Below, piece after piece: positions 1 through 5,883 of a stretch of DNA of 9,023 nucleotides; the stretch's first letter is position 1, and every line of letters starts with the position of its first letter. The notes below the pieces were generated by a model. The model had not been told where the DNA came from. It did not search any database and saw nothing but the letters and a program-made list of their open reading frames with translations. Where the stretch lies: the NCBI GenBank assembly GCA_009780545.1, contig WQZW01000037.1, positions 1-9,023 on the forward strand, written 5' to 3'. The DNA comes from Treponema sp. GTDB taxonomy: Bacteria; Spirochaetota; Spirochaetia; Treponematales; Breznakiellaceae. Both the position numbers and the translations under genes were made by a program.

Positions 1-1634
1 AGGAGTGTCTGAATCGCCTGCTGGAGGAGCATTTCCATTTCGGTGTCCACCGAGCTGGTCGCCTCGTCCAGGATGAAGATTCGGGGATCGGCAAGGACGG
101 CGCGGGCAAAGGCGATGAGCTGCTTCTCGCCGGAGGAAAGCCGGTTGCCGCCCTCGCCGACCTCGGTATCGAAGCCTTATTCCAGCCTCGCGATGATCTT
201 GTCGACATGGACGGTCCGGGCCGCCGCCTCGACCTCGGCATCGGTGGCCTCCAGCCGGCCGTAGCGGATGTTCTCCCGTATCGTGCCGGTAAACAGGTGC
301 GATGCCTGCAGGACGTAGCCGAGATTGTCGTGCAGCCAGAGCTGGGTCCGCTCACGGGAATCGACTCCGTCGATGAGGATGCGGCCCTCGGTCGGCTCGT
401 AGAAACGGCAGATGAGGTTGACCAGGGTGGACTTTCCGGCCCCGGTCTCGCCGACTATGGCCACGCAGGTTCCGGCCTTGACCTCCAGGTTGAAGTTCTC
501 CAGGATGTTGTCCTCGGTGCCCGGATACCGGAAGGTAACGTCGCCGAACTCGATGTCGCCGACCAGGGGTTCCCAGTTGGCACGCTTGGGATTGAAAACG
601 TCGCCGTACTTTTCGATTGCCTCCGGCCGGTCCTTGATGTCCGGTTCCTGTTCCAGAAGCCCGCTTACCCGCTCCACGTTGGCCTGGGTCGCCACGAATT
701 CGGTAAGGACGTTGGCGATCTGCTGCACCGGATCGAAAAAGCCGTTGGCGTACTGCAGGAACACGGCAAGCACGGCGAGGTTCGCCCCCATCACGGTGAT
801 TTCCCATCCGCCGTAGCCCAGCACCGCGGCCATCGCGACCGAACCGATGAACAGCATGCCCGGCACGAAAATGGCCCGGAGCCTTGCCAGCCGCCTCGCG
901 TTCCGCCGGTACTCGCCGGTGATCGCCGAATACTCGGTAAAGCTCTGCCTCTCGGCGACCAGCACCTTCACCGTCCTGGCCCCGGTAATCCCTTCGTTCA
1001 TCGCCCCTGTGATCTTCGAGTTGAGCTTGCGCAGGGTGCGGTTCATCGTGAATATCCGCTTCTGAAAGAACCATGTGAGGACGGACAGCGGGGGAATCGT
1101 GATGCAGACGATCAGGGCCATCTTCCAGTGGATGACGAACATCGCGATGAGCACGCCCAGGCAGTAGAAGACCGACCAACTGAAGTCGATCAGCCCCCAT
1201 GCGACGATGTCGCCGATGCGGCCGGTATCCGAAGTGGTTCGGGCCATCATAAAACCGACCGGCGTTTTGCTGTAGTACGAAAGGCTTAACTTTTGCAGAT
1301 GAAAGAAGACGGCGTCGCGGATGGCCCGACTGATCGCCGTTTCCACCCTGATCCCCAGCTCGATGAAGAACCTTACCGAGAACGCCTGTGCGCTAATAAG
1401 GAAGAAAGCCGCCGTCAGCAGCCCCCACATGCCATCCGTGGTTCGGGGAACGATGTTGCGGCTGATGGCCAGCCCCAGGATGAGGGGAAGACACACGTCG
1501 ATGCCCGCGGTGAACAGCATCAGGGCGGCACAGCCGGCGAGCATCTTTTTCTGGGGCAGGATGAACGGAATCATCTTCCCCCAAGTTTTCAGCGACATCG
1601 GTTTGTTGTAGTCGAAATCATCGAAACTGGACAC
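1..1634 (-). pseudogene. ABC exporter, fused permease-ATPase, with an in-frame TAA; partial at left edge
   Basis: This is a type IV ABC exporter half-transporter of the MsbA/LmrA kind, which uses ATP in the cytoplasm to move a substrate out across the inner membrane. The substrate cannot be told. I chose the GTG at 1634 because GGAGG (1641-1645) lies six bases upstream and the membrane domain follows directly. About six membrane helices occupy residues 32-305. The ATPase domain has the aromatic A-loop Y370, Walker A GETGAGKST (395-403) and Q-loop Q443. Codon 486 (177-179) is TAA. Beyond it the same frame continues with signature LSSGE (499-503), Walker B and catalytic Glu FILDE (520-524) and the D-loop SSVD, then leaves the window about 40 codons short of the usual end. 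A single change (for example AAA to TAA) explains the stop. If it is real, the product lacks half of its ATP site. Exporters of this kind often work as heterodimers, so a partner gene may lie to the left. The family call is firm; functional status is open. Confidence 0.85.
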
Positions 1635-1657
1635 GAAAAGCCTCCGGGCGATAGTTG

Positions 1658-1686
1658 AAGGTAGCAGTTTTCGGGGGAATGGGCAA
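1658..1686 (-). promoter_or_regulatory. Candidate sigma70 promoter for the ABC exporter
   Basis: Read on the minus strand, TTGCCC (1681-1686) and TACCTT (1658-1663) are separated by 17 bases. The expected transcription start would leave a leader of roughly 20 bases containing the GGAGG ribosome site. The -10 match is only three of six, so this is tentative. A perfect 10+10 dyad (1691-1715) ends four bases upstream of the -35 box, a position suited to an activator. Confidence 0.35.
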
Positions 1687-1690
1687 GACG

Positions 1691-1715
1691 GTCCAATCGG
1701 CGGGGCCGATTGGAC
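1691..1715. repeat. Perfect 10-bp inverted repeat upstream of the ABC exporter
   Basis: GTCCAATCGG (1691-1700) and CCGATTGGAC (1706-1715) are exact reverse complements around a 5-base centre. The repeat sits in the 272-base gap between the CDF gene and the ABC gene, immediately upstream of the ABC promoter candidate. It could be an operator or an RNA hairpin. No T-run follows on either strand, so it does not look like a standard intrinsic terminator. Confidence 0.75.
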
Positions 1716-1718
1716 GAG

Positions 1719-1757
1719 GGAGCGGTGCCGTCCTCCGTGGGAAGACGGCACCGCTCC
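1719..1757. repeat. Perfect 14-bp inverted repeat, second of a tandem pair
   Basis: GGAGCGGTGCCGTC (1719-1732) pairs exactly with GACGGCACCGCTCC (1744-1757) around an 11-base centre. Within that centre TCC (1734-1736) can also pair with GGA (1740-1742). It begins four bases after the neighbouring dyad and has a different sequence. No T-tail follows on either strand. It may stabilise the 3' end of the CDF transcript, or be part of a regulatory region for the ABC gene. The remaining gap, 1758-1906, holds only short hairpins and no gene that I can support. Confidence 0.75.
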
Positions 1758-1870
1758 ACGCTTTGGCCGTCGGGCTTTACGGCGGAAGTCGGAATCAGGA
1801 ATCCAAGAATCATGGATTACTACGGCGGAACTATGAGAGGGCCAACATGATTGGGGCACCCGGGGTAAGC

Positions 1871-1897
1871 GGGCAGGACTTTGCTTCGCAAAGCCCG
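1871..1897. repeat. Short hairpin downstream of the CDF gene
   Basis: CTTTGC (1879-1884) and GCAAAG (1888-1893) pair around a TTC loop, and GGGC/GCCC bases lie just outside. The element starts just past the CDF stop codon, where a transcript 3' end is expected, but lacks a T-tail. It resembles in layout the central hairpin (CGCTACGCAAG) of the larger palindromic element near 2969-2999. Confidence 0.45.
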
Positions 1898-1906
1898 AAA
1901 TCCAAG

Positions 1907-2872
1907 CTACCGGTGATGGCCCGGATCGCCTTCAAAATCATCCTCGCAGAGTCCGAAGCCCTCGTCCTCCTGCTCGTTTCCCGCCGGCTCCACATGAACG
2001 ACGATGTCGTACACGTTTTCTACCTGCGCCTTGATGTTCGCCTCGACTCCGGAGGCGATGAGGTGGGCCTCGCTCACGGTCTTTTCCGGGTGGACCTCGA
2101 TGTCCAGGTCGATGTCCCAAAAGCCGGAGATGCGCCGCATCCGCACGCGGTGGGGGCGGGATGCGCCCTCGGTGGCCTTCACCGCGTCGAAGACGGTCTT
2201 GTACAGTTCCCTACTGGAACCGCCGTCCATCAGCTCGGTGTTCGCTTCCATAAAGATGCCCAACGCCGACCTGATCACCCACAGGCCCACGGCCACCGCC
2301 GCCCAGGAATCGATCACCCCGATGCCGAAGATCATCGAAAAGCCCAGCCCGGCCAGCACCCCGAGCGAAAGCAGCACGTCGGCGTACATGTTCTTGGCAT
2401 TGGCCCGGAGCATCGGCGACCCGGCCCGTTTGCCGAAGGCGCTCTGCGACAGGCCCAGGAGCAGCTTGCCGGCGATCACCGCCAAGGTTACCAGCAGCGC
2501 CGGCATCGTGGGTACCGGCCTGGTCGCCCCGAAGAGAATCTCCCGCCCCGAATTGACGATCAGCTGCCCCCCGGCGAAAAACAGCACGAAGGAAAGCAGT
2601 GCGGTCATCACCGTCTCCGCCCTCCCGTGCCCCCAGGGATGTCCCGCATCCGCCGGCCGGGCGATCACATGGGCCACGACGAGGGTCATTATCGAAATCA
2701 CCACGTCGGTCGAGGAATCGATCCCGTTTCCGATCACCGCAAGGCTCCCCGAGAGGGAACCCACGACGATCTGGGCCGTCGCCAACACCGCATTCCCCGC
2801 CAACGCCGTAAGCGAAGCCGCCCTGATCAGCCGCGTCTTCTCCTCCCGGCGGCCATCTCCCCGAATCTCCAT
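1907..2872 (-). CDS. Cation diffusion facilitator (CDF) family metal efflux protein
   Basis: Proteins of this family are inner-membrane dimers that export divalent metal ions in exchange for protons. The 321 residues show the usual order: a short basic N-terminus, about six membrane helices (residues 17-205) and a cytoplasmic C-terminal domain ending in the typical VVHVEP (291-296). The metal site on helix 2 is D52-SST-D56, inside GNGIDSSTD. HPWGHGRAE (78-86) is the conserved loop after helix 2. On helix 5 the site reads N161-MYA-D165, where zinc-type members such as YiiP have HxxxD, so specificity may differ from zinc. A 25-residue acidic tail after the C-terminal domain ends in HH. I chose the ATG at 2872 because homologous sequence begins there; upstream in-frame codons read through palindromic non-coding DNA. 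No good ribosome site precedes it. TTGAAC (2903-2908) and CATACT (2879-2884), 18 apart, are a possible promoter that would give a nearly leaderless message. The gene is followed by the ABC gene 272 bases away. Confidence 0.9.
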   Translation of the reverse strand: MEIRGDGRREEKTRLIRAASLTALAGNAVLATAQIVVGSLSGSLAVIGNGIDSSTDVVISIMTLVVAHVIARPADAGHPWGHGRAETVMTALLSFVLFFAGGQLIVNSGREILFGATRPVPTMPALLVTLAVIAGKLLLGLSQSAFGKRAGSPMLRANAKNMYADVLLSLGVLAGLGFSMIFGIGVIDSWAAVAVGLWVIRSALGIFMEANTELMDGGSSRELYKTVFDAVKATEGASRPHRVRMRRISGFWDIDLDIEVHPEKTVSEAHLIASGVEANIKAQVENVYDIVVHVEPAGNEQEDEGFGLCEDDFEGDPGHHR

Positions 2873-2946
2873 CGGCCCAGTATGTCCCCAAAACCCGCCG
2901 TTGTTCAAGGCGATCCGGCAATACGCACGGAAACCGATTTTTACCA

Positions 2947-3034
2947 TGGGGGGGGCCAAGCCCCCCTGAGCCGGAGCCTCGCTACGCAAGTCTCCGGCTA
3001 CCCCCCGAACGGGGTTCCACCCCGTAACGCCCCG
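2947..3034. repeat. Multi-hairpin REP-like intergenic element
   Basis: Three inverted repeats lie side by side in the gap between the CDF gene and tRNA-Pro. A G-rich run (2948-2955) faces a C-run (2961-2966). AGCCGGAG (2969-2976) pairs with CTCCGGCT (2992-2999), enclosing CGCTACGCAAG. ACGGGGT (3009-3015) pairs with ACCCCGT (3019-3025) around TCC. The following CCCCGTAACGCCCCG (3020-3034) recurs in reverse complement at 6463-6477 in the rplJ-rplL spacer. Compact, GC-rich, multi-stem structure plus partial recurrence is what one expects of a dispersed extragenic palindrome. Copy number in the genome cannot be seen here. Confidence 0.6.
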
Positions 3035-3086
3035 CATCTGCCGCCAACCAAAGCGCGGCACCTTGCGACGCCGATCCAATCCGCCC

Positions 3087-3115
3087 TTGTCCCTTTCCCT
3101 CCAAGCTGATACAGT
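3087..3115 (+). promoter_or_regulatory. Candidate sigma70 promoter for tRNA-Pro
   Basis: TTGTCC (3087-3092) and TACAGT (3110-3115) are 17 bases apart, each matching four of six consensus bases. The predicted start, near 3122, falls about two bases before the tRNA, which is short but possible. No better pair is visible between the palindromic element and the tRNA. Confidence 0.45.
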
Positions 3116-3123
3116 GGCGGAGA

Positions 3124-3195
3124 CGGGAAGTTGGATAGCGGTATTCCGTCTGCTTTGGGAGCAGAAGGTCGGGGGTTCGATTCCCCCCTTCCCGA
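3124..3195 (+). tRNA. tRNA-Pro(TGG)
   Basis: The acceptor arms CGGGAAG (3124-3130) and CTTCCCG (3188-3194) pair fully, with discriminator A3195 and no encoded CCA. The anticodon stem TCTGC/GCAGA encloses TTTGGGA, giving anticodon TGG (3156-3158), which reads proline CCN codons. The T arm is GGGGG-TTCGATT-CCCCC. The D arm, GGAT/TTCC with a 7-base loop, has a T-T mismatch at its inner pair and is the weakest part. It lies apart from the downstream tRNA-Thr, which has its own promoter, so it is probably a separate transcription unit. Confidence 0.93.
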
Positions 3196-3240
3196 AGGGG
3201 CCCCTTCCCGAAGCGATTCCTTTCCGAAGGTTTCTTCCTT
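3185..3240 (+). repeat. Direct repeat of the tRNA-Pro 3' end, with palindrome and weak terminator
   Basis: CCCCTTCCCGAAG occurs at 3185-3197, covering the end of tRNA-Pro, and again at 3201-3213. The junction forms GAAGGGGCCCCTTC (3194-3207), a perfect 14-base palindrome. CCTTC (3203-3207) can also pair with GAAGG (3226-3230), followed by the T-rich TTTCTTCCTT (3231-3240), a weak candidate terminator for tRNA-Pro. The repeat is too short to call an integration site. The rest of the gap to 3321 shows no gene. Confidence 0.45.
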
Positions 3241-3321
3241 AAAAGGAGGGGCCTAAAGACGAGGAGGGACGACCCAAGATTCCCGCCCGGAAGTCCTCCG
3301 GCAGGGTGGGCCGGTGCCCCC

Positions 3322-3350
3322 TTGACCAAATTTTCCGTTTTTAGTATGCT
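3322..3350 (+). promoter_or_regulatory. Sigma70-type promoter of the tRNA-Thr/rpmG/tRNA-Trp/secE series
   Basis: TTGACC (3322-3327) is followed by 17 bases and TATGCT (3345-3350). Five of six and four of six bases match the consensus, and the spacing is ideal. The local sequence is AT-rich compared with its surroundings. Transcription would start near 3357, leaving a leader of about 43 bases before tRNA-Thr. It is the best promoter in the window and the likely main promoter for the ribosomal and polymerase block. Confidence 0.7.
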
Positions 3351-3399
3351 TGGTTCAGGTTGGGCGTGTCCGGCCTGGTAGTCGGGCGGGATCGTTCTT

Positions 3400-3472
3400 G
3401 CCCTTGTAGCTCAGTCGGTAGAGCGTATCCATGGTAAGGATAAGGTCACCGGTTCGATTCCGGTCGAGGGCT
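3400..3472 (+). tRNA. tRNA-Thr(GGT)
   Basis: The acceptor arms GCCCTTG and CGAGGGC pair with one T-G wobble; the discriminator is T3472 and no CCA is encoded. The D arm GCTC/GAGC with the GTCGGTA loop is canonical. The anticodon stem TATCC/GGATA encloses ATGGTAA, giving anticodon GGT (3433-3435), which reads ACC and ACU threonine codons. The T loop is TTCGATT. It is the first element after the promoter at 3322-3350 and must be cut out of a longer transcript that includes rpmG. Confidence 0.95.
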
Positions 3473-3544
3473 GAAACGTGGGGCGTCTGCCCCGGCAAAT
3501 CCGGATGTCCGGCCCGAAGCCGGCATCGTATAAGGGGTTGAGGT
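3473..3544 (+). other. Structured spacer between tRNA-Thr and rpmG
   Basis: This 72-base spacer contains GGGGC/GCCCC (3480-3493) around a 4-base loop, and further short CCGGA/TCCGG pairings before the rpmG ribosome site AAGGGG (3532-3537). It probably folds in the primary transcript where the tRNA is separated from the rpmG message. No T-run follows the stems. Confidence 0.4.
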
Positions 3545-3718
3545 ATGGCAAGCAAGAAAACGGCGGTCGAGCTTATCGCCTTACAGTGTACCGAGTGCAA
3601 GCGGCGTAACTATACGACCAGCAAGAACCGGCGGAATCTCCAGGAGAAACTTGAGTTCAGGAAGTATTGCCCCTTCGACCGGAAGCATACTGTCCACAAG
3701 GAAACCAAGATAAAGTAG
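3545..3718 (+). CDS. rpmG: 50S ribosomal protein L33
   Basis: L33 is a small protein of the large ribosomal subunit, near the E site. The 57-residue product has the family pattern: [19 protein letters not shown] (7-25), KNRRN (27-31), a [10 protein letters not shown] stretch (35-44) and RKHTVHKE (46-53). Many L33 proteins bind zinc with two CxxC pairs. Here the first pair is intact (C15, C18), but the second reads C42-P-F-D45, so one ligand is missing and zinc binding may be lost or altered. The ATG at 3545 follows AAGGGG by seven bases. The gene is sandwiched between tRNA-Thr and tRNA-Trp and should be co-transcribed with them. A terminator-like hairpin follows directly. Confidence 0.96.
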   Translation: MASKKTAVELIALQCTECKRRNYTTSKNRRNLQEKLEFRKYCPFDRKHTVHKETKIK

Positions 3719-3723
3719 GCGGG

Positions 3724-3758
3724 TCGGCAGTGTCGGTTTGAGGCGTTGCCGGTTTTTT
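3724..3758 (+). terminator. Terminator or attenuator between rpmG and tRNA-Trp
   Basis: An imperfect stem starts TCGGCAGTG (3724-3732) and closes with CGTTGCCGG (3744-3752), including several G-T pairs. T3733-G3743 and C3734-G3742 can extend it around a 7-base loop. Six Ts (3753-3758) follow at once. The 3' half plus tail, GCGTTGCCGGTTTTTTG (3743-3759), is identical to that of the terminator before rpoB. Because no promoter is obvious between it and tRNA-Trp, it would act as a partial terminator that read-through must pass. Confidence 0.6.
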
Positions 3759-3763
3759 GAACG

Positions 3764-3836
<73 letters not shown>

Positions 3837-3920
3837 AATCCGGCAGGGGTTCCGCCGGAGAAGAGTCGGTGCCGTGGGGTATGGGCCGTGGGCCGTAAAC
3901 GGTAGGCAAACGGGGGGATG

Positions 3921-4100
3921 ATGAGAAAGTTGGTTCAGTTCGCCAAGGAATCGTATGCCGAGCTCAGGAAGGTGATTTGGCCTAGCAGGGAAGACGTGAT
4001 CAGTTCGGTCAAAGTCGTACTGATCTCGACACTTGTCGTGGCCGCCGTCTTGGGTCTCATCGATTTTCTCCTTCTGCTCGGCATCGATGCGATATTCTAG
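3921..4100 (+). CDS. secE: Preprotein translocase subunit SecE
   Basis: SecE is the essential small clamp subunit of the SecYEG protein-export channel in the inner membrane. The 59 residues match the short single-helix form found in most bacteria: an amphipathic N-terminal segment, the family motif ELRKVIWPSREDV (14-26), and one membrane helix (about 30-54). Two ATGs are adjacent, at 3918 and 3921. The G-run 3912-3917 touches the first, so I prefer the second, which leaves three bases of spacing; starting at 3918 adds only one Met. The gene is 25 bases upstream of nusG, the usual partner order. Confidence 0.95.
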   Translation: MRKLVQFAKESYAELRKVIWPSREDVISSVKVVLISTLVVAAVLGLIDFLLLLGIDAIF

Positions 4101-4125
4101 GGGACTCCCCGCATAAAGGGAAAAG

Positions 4126-4689
4126 ATGGCTACAGGCTGGTACGTTCTCCATATCTATTCGGGCTATGAGAACAAGATAGAAAAAACAATCCGCATGATG
4201 CTCGATTCCGGGGACTTGGACAAGGAAGTGGTCCGGGACGTGAGGATTCCGGTCGAGGAAGTCGTCGAGGTCAGGGACGGTAAGAAGCGGGCTACCACCA
4301 AGAAGTTCCTCCCCGGTTACATTCTTATCGAGATGGACCTGCCGGACGTGGACTTGGGTTGGAAGATTCCCTGTTCCAAGGTGAAGAGCATCCAGGGGGT
4401 TACCGGTTTCGTGGGAACCCCTTCCGGACGCAAGCCCCAGCCACTTTCCAGTGACGAGGCCCGTGCCATTCTGCATAAGGCCGGGGAGATAAAGGGCGGA
4501 TGGTCGGCCCGCCCGAGGCAGACTTTTGCCCCGGGGGAACAGGTCAAGATCACGGACGGGCCTTTCGAGACCTTTACCGGGGTCATCGACGAAGTTTATC
4601 CGGACAAGAACAAGCTCAAGGTGATGGTCGGTATTTTTGGGAGAAACACGCCGGTGGAAGTCGATCTTCTGCAGGTGGAGAAAATATAA
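4126..4689 (+). CDS. nusG: Transcription termination/antitermination factor NusG
   Basis: NusG binds RNA polymerase through its N-terminal domain, and through its KOW domain contacts Rho or ribosomal protein S10, coupling transcription with termination and translation. The 187-residue product has both parts. The NGN domain starts WYVLHIYSGYENKIEK (5-20) and includes FLPGYILIEM (61-70) and GVTGFVG (91-97). The C-terminal KOW domain begins FAPGEQVKITDGPF (134-147) and ends LLQVEKI. The ATG at 4126 follows AAGGG (4116-4120) by five bases. Length and layout are normal, with no large insertion between the domains. It sits between secE and rplK as in most bacteria. Confidence 0.97.
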   Translation: MATGWYVLHIYSGYENKIEKTIRMMLDSGDLDKEVVRDVRIPVEEVVEVRDGKKRATTKKFLPGYILIEMDLPDVDLGWKIPCSKVKSIQGVTGFVGTPSGRKPQPLSSDEARAILHKAGEIKGGWSARPRQTFAPGEQVKITDGPFETFTGVIDEVYPDKNKLKVMVGIFGRNTPVEVDLLQVEKI

Positions 4690-4732
4690 GCAGTGGAAGG
4701 ACATTCGGCCCTTGGCGGGGCTGAAGTTCGTC

Positions 4733-4748
4733 GCCGGTAGCCGCCGGC
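4733..4748 (+). promoter_or_regulatory. Hairpin in the rplK leader, possible L1 control region
   Basis: GCCGG (4733-4737) and CCGGC (4744-4748) pair around a 6-base loop in the 78-base nusG-rplK gap. GGCG (4714-4717) could instead pair with CGCC (4732-4735), so two folds compete just before the rplK ribosome site. In other bacteria L1 binds the rplK leader to repress L11 and L1 synthesis. I do not recognise a specific L1 site here, so that role is only inferred from position. Confidence 0.3.
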
Positions 4749-4767
4749 ATACCACGAAGGAGTGTCT

Positions 4768-5199
4768 ATGGCAAAGAAGAGAATTGTCGCCTACGCCAAG
4801 CTGCAGTGTCCGGCGGGAAAGGCGACTCCGGCGCCTCCCGTGGGTCCCGCCTTGGGTCCCCATGGCGTAAGCGCGCCGCAGTTCGTCCAGCAGTTCAACG
4901 ACCGGACGAAGGGCATGGAACCGGGGCTTACCATCCCGGTGGTGATCACGATCTATGCGGACAAGACCTTCACCTTCATCCTGAAGACACCGCCCGCCGC
5001 CGTCCTCATCAAGAAGGCCATCGGGCTGGAGACCGGTTCGGCAATGTCGCACAAGACCAAGGTCGGCAAAATTTCCCGTGCCAAGCTGGAAGAGGTGGCC
5101 AAAGTGAAGTTGCCGGACCTAACGGCCAACGATCTTGAGGCCGCCATGAAGATCGTTGCCGGAACCGCGCGTTCCATGGGCGTCGAGGTGGAAAAATGA
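4768..5199 (+). CDS. rplK: 50S ribosomal protein L11
   Basis: L11 forms the base of the ribosomal stalk on 23S rRNA at the GTPase-associated centre, where elongation and release factors act. The 143-residue product has the N-terminal domain with [19 protein letters not shown] (15-33) and the C-terminal rRNA-binding domain with the conserved [11 protein letters not shown] region. The usual GQHGVN is here GPHGVS, a variant I associate with treponemes. The ATG at 4768 follows AAGGAG (4757-4762) by five bases; an in-frame GTG at 4762 overlaps that ribosome site and is rejected as the start. The stop overlaps the rplA start as ATGA, so the two genes are translationally coupled. Confidence 0.97.
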   Translation: MAKKRIVAYAKLQCPAGKATPAPPVGPALGPHGVSAPQFVQQFNDRTKGMEPGLTIPVVITIYADKTFTFILKTPPAAVLIKKAIGLETGSAMSHKTKVGKISRAKLEEVAKVKLPDLTANDLEAAMKIVAGTARSMGVEVEK

Positions 5200-5870
5200 A
5201 GCGCGGAAAAAAATACATGGAAAGCCTGGGCAAGTACAAGCCCGTCGACGTCTACGGTCTGGACGAGGGTATCGCCCTGGTCAAGACCCTGGCCTTCGCC
5301 AAGTTCGACGAGACCGTGGATCTTTCGATAAAGCTCAACCCCAAGAAAAGCCAGTCGGTGCGCGATACCCTGGTGCTTCCCCACCAGTTCAGGGGCGAGA
5401 AAAAGGTGCTGGTGTTCTGCAAACCGGAAAAGGAAAAGGAGGCACAGGAAGCCGGCGCCTCCTATGTCGGGGCCGACGATCTTATTGAGAAGGTCAAGGG
5501 CGGATGGACCGATTTTGACATCGCCGTTGCGACACCGGACATGATGAAGGACGTGGGCAAGCTCGGTATGGTGCTCGGCCGGAAGGGGCTTATGCCCAAT
5601 CCCAAGACCGGGACGGTAACCTTCGACCTGAAAGGTGCCCTGGCCGAGCTGAAGAAGGGCCGCACCGAGTTCCGTGCCGATAAGACAGGCGTGGTGCATC
5701 TTGCCGTGGGTAAGGTTTCCATGGGGGCGGAGCTGATCGGCGAGAACATTCGGACGGTGGTTGCCGAGATCAAGAGGAAGCGGCCTGCGGATGCCAAGGG
5801 CGATTTCGTCAGGTCGGTTTCCATCGCATCGACCATGGGTCCCGGCATTTGGATCTCGGTCGCCGAGTAG
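5196..5870 (+). CDS. rplA: 50S ribosomal protein L1
   Basis: L1 forms the mobile stalk that guides deacylated tRNA out of the E site, and in many bacteria it represses its own operon by binding the rplK leader. The 224-residue product has a normal length for bacteria. It starts [15 protein letters not shown] and carries the family signature [15 protein letters not shown] (128-142), followed by the usual basic C-terminal portion of domain I ending in [12 protein letters not shown]. The ATG overlaps the rplK stop (ATGA), with GAGGTGG just upstream inside rplK. It is 13 bases upstream of rplJ. Confidence 0.97.
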   Translation: MKRGKKYMESLGKYKPVDVYGLDEGIALVKTLAFAKFDETVDLSIKLNPKKSQSVRDTLVLPHQFRGEKKVLVFCKPEKEKEAQEAGASYVGADDLIEKVKGGWTDFDIAVATPDMMKDVGKLGMVLGRKGLMPNPKTGTVTFDLKGALAELKKGRTEFRADKTGVVHLAVGKVSMGAELIGENIRTVVAEIKRKRPADAKGDFVRSVSIASTMGPGIWISVAE

Positions 5871-5883
5871 GTAAGGAGGGATC

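Noticed and set aside
207..1289. Open frame on the plus strand opposite the ABC exporter
   Set aside because: GC-rich antisense frame; the minus strand encodes recognisable exporter motifs over the same bases.
1635..1859. N-terminal extension of the ABC exporter to an upstream ATG at 1859
   Set aside because: The extra 75 residues read through the two perfect dyads and have low-complexity content; a GTG with a good GGAGG site fits at 1634.
2873..3079. N-terminal extension of the CDF protein to upstream ATGs
   Set aside because: The extension translates the palindromic element and resembles no CDF N-terminus.
1655..3109. Long open frame on the plus strand opposite the CDF gene
   Set aside because: It crosses the CDF gene in antisense and two non-coding gaps, its protein is rich in Arg, His, Pro and Gly with no domain, and the minus-strand CDF protein is clearly real.
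2982..3329. 115-residue minus-strand open frame
   Set aside because: It is antisense to tRNA-Pro; the NRTPDLLLPKQTEYRYPT-type protein is a known artefact of translating a tRNA backwards.
3355..3600. 81-residue minus-strand open frame
   Set aside because: It is antisense to tRNA-Thr; DRNRTGDLILTMDTLYRLS is the same kind of tRNA artefact.
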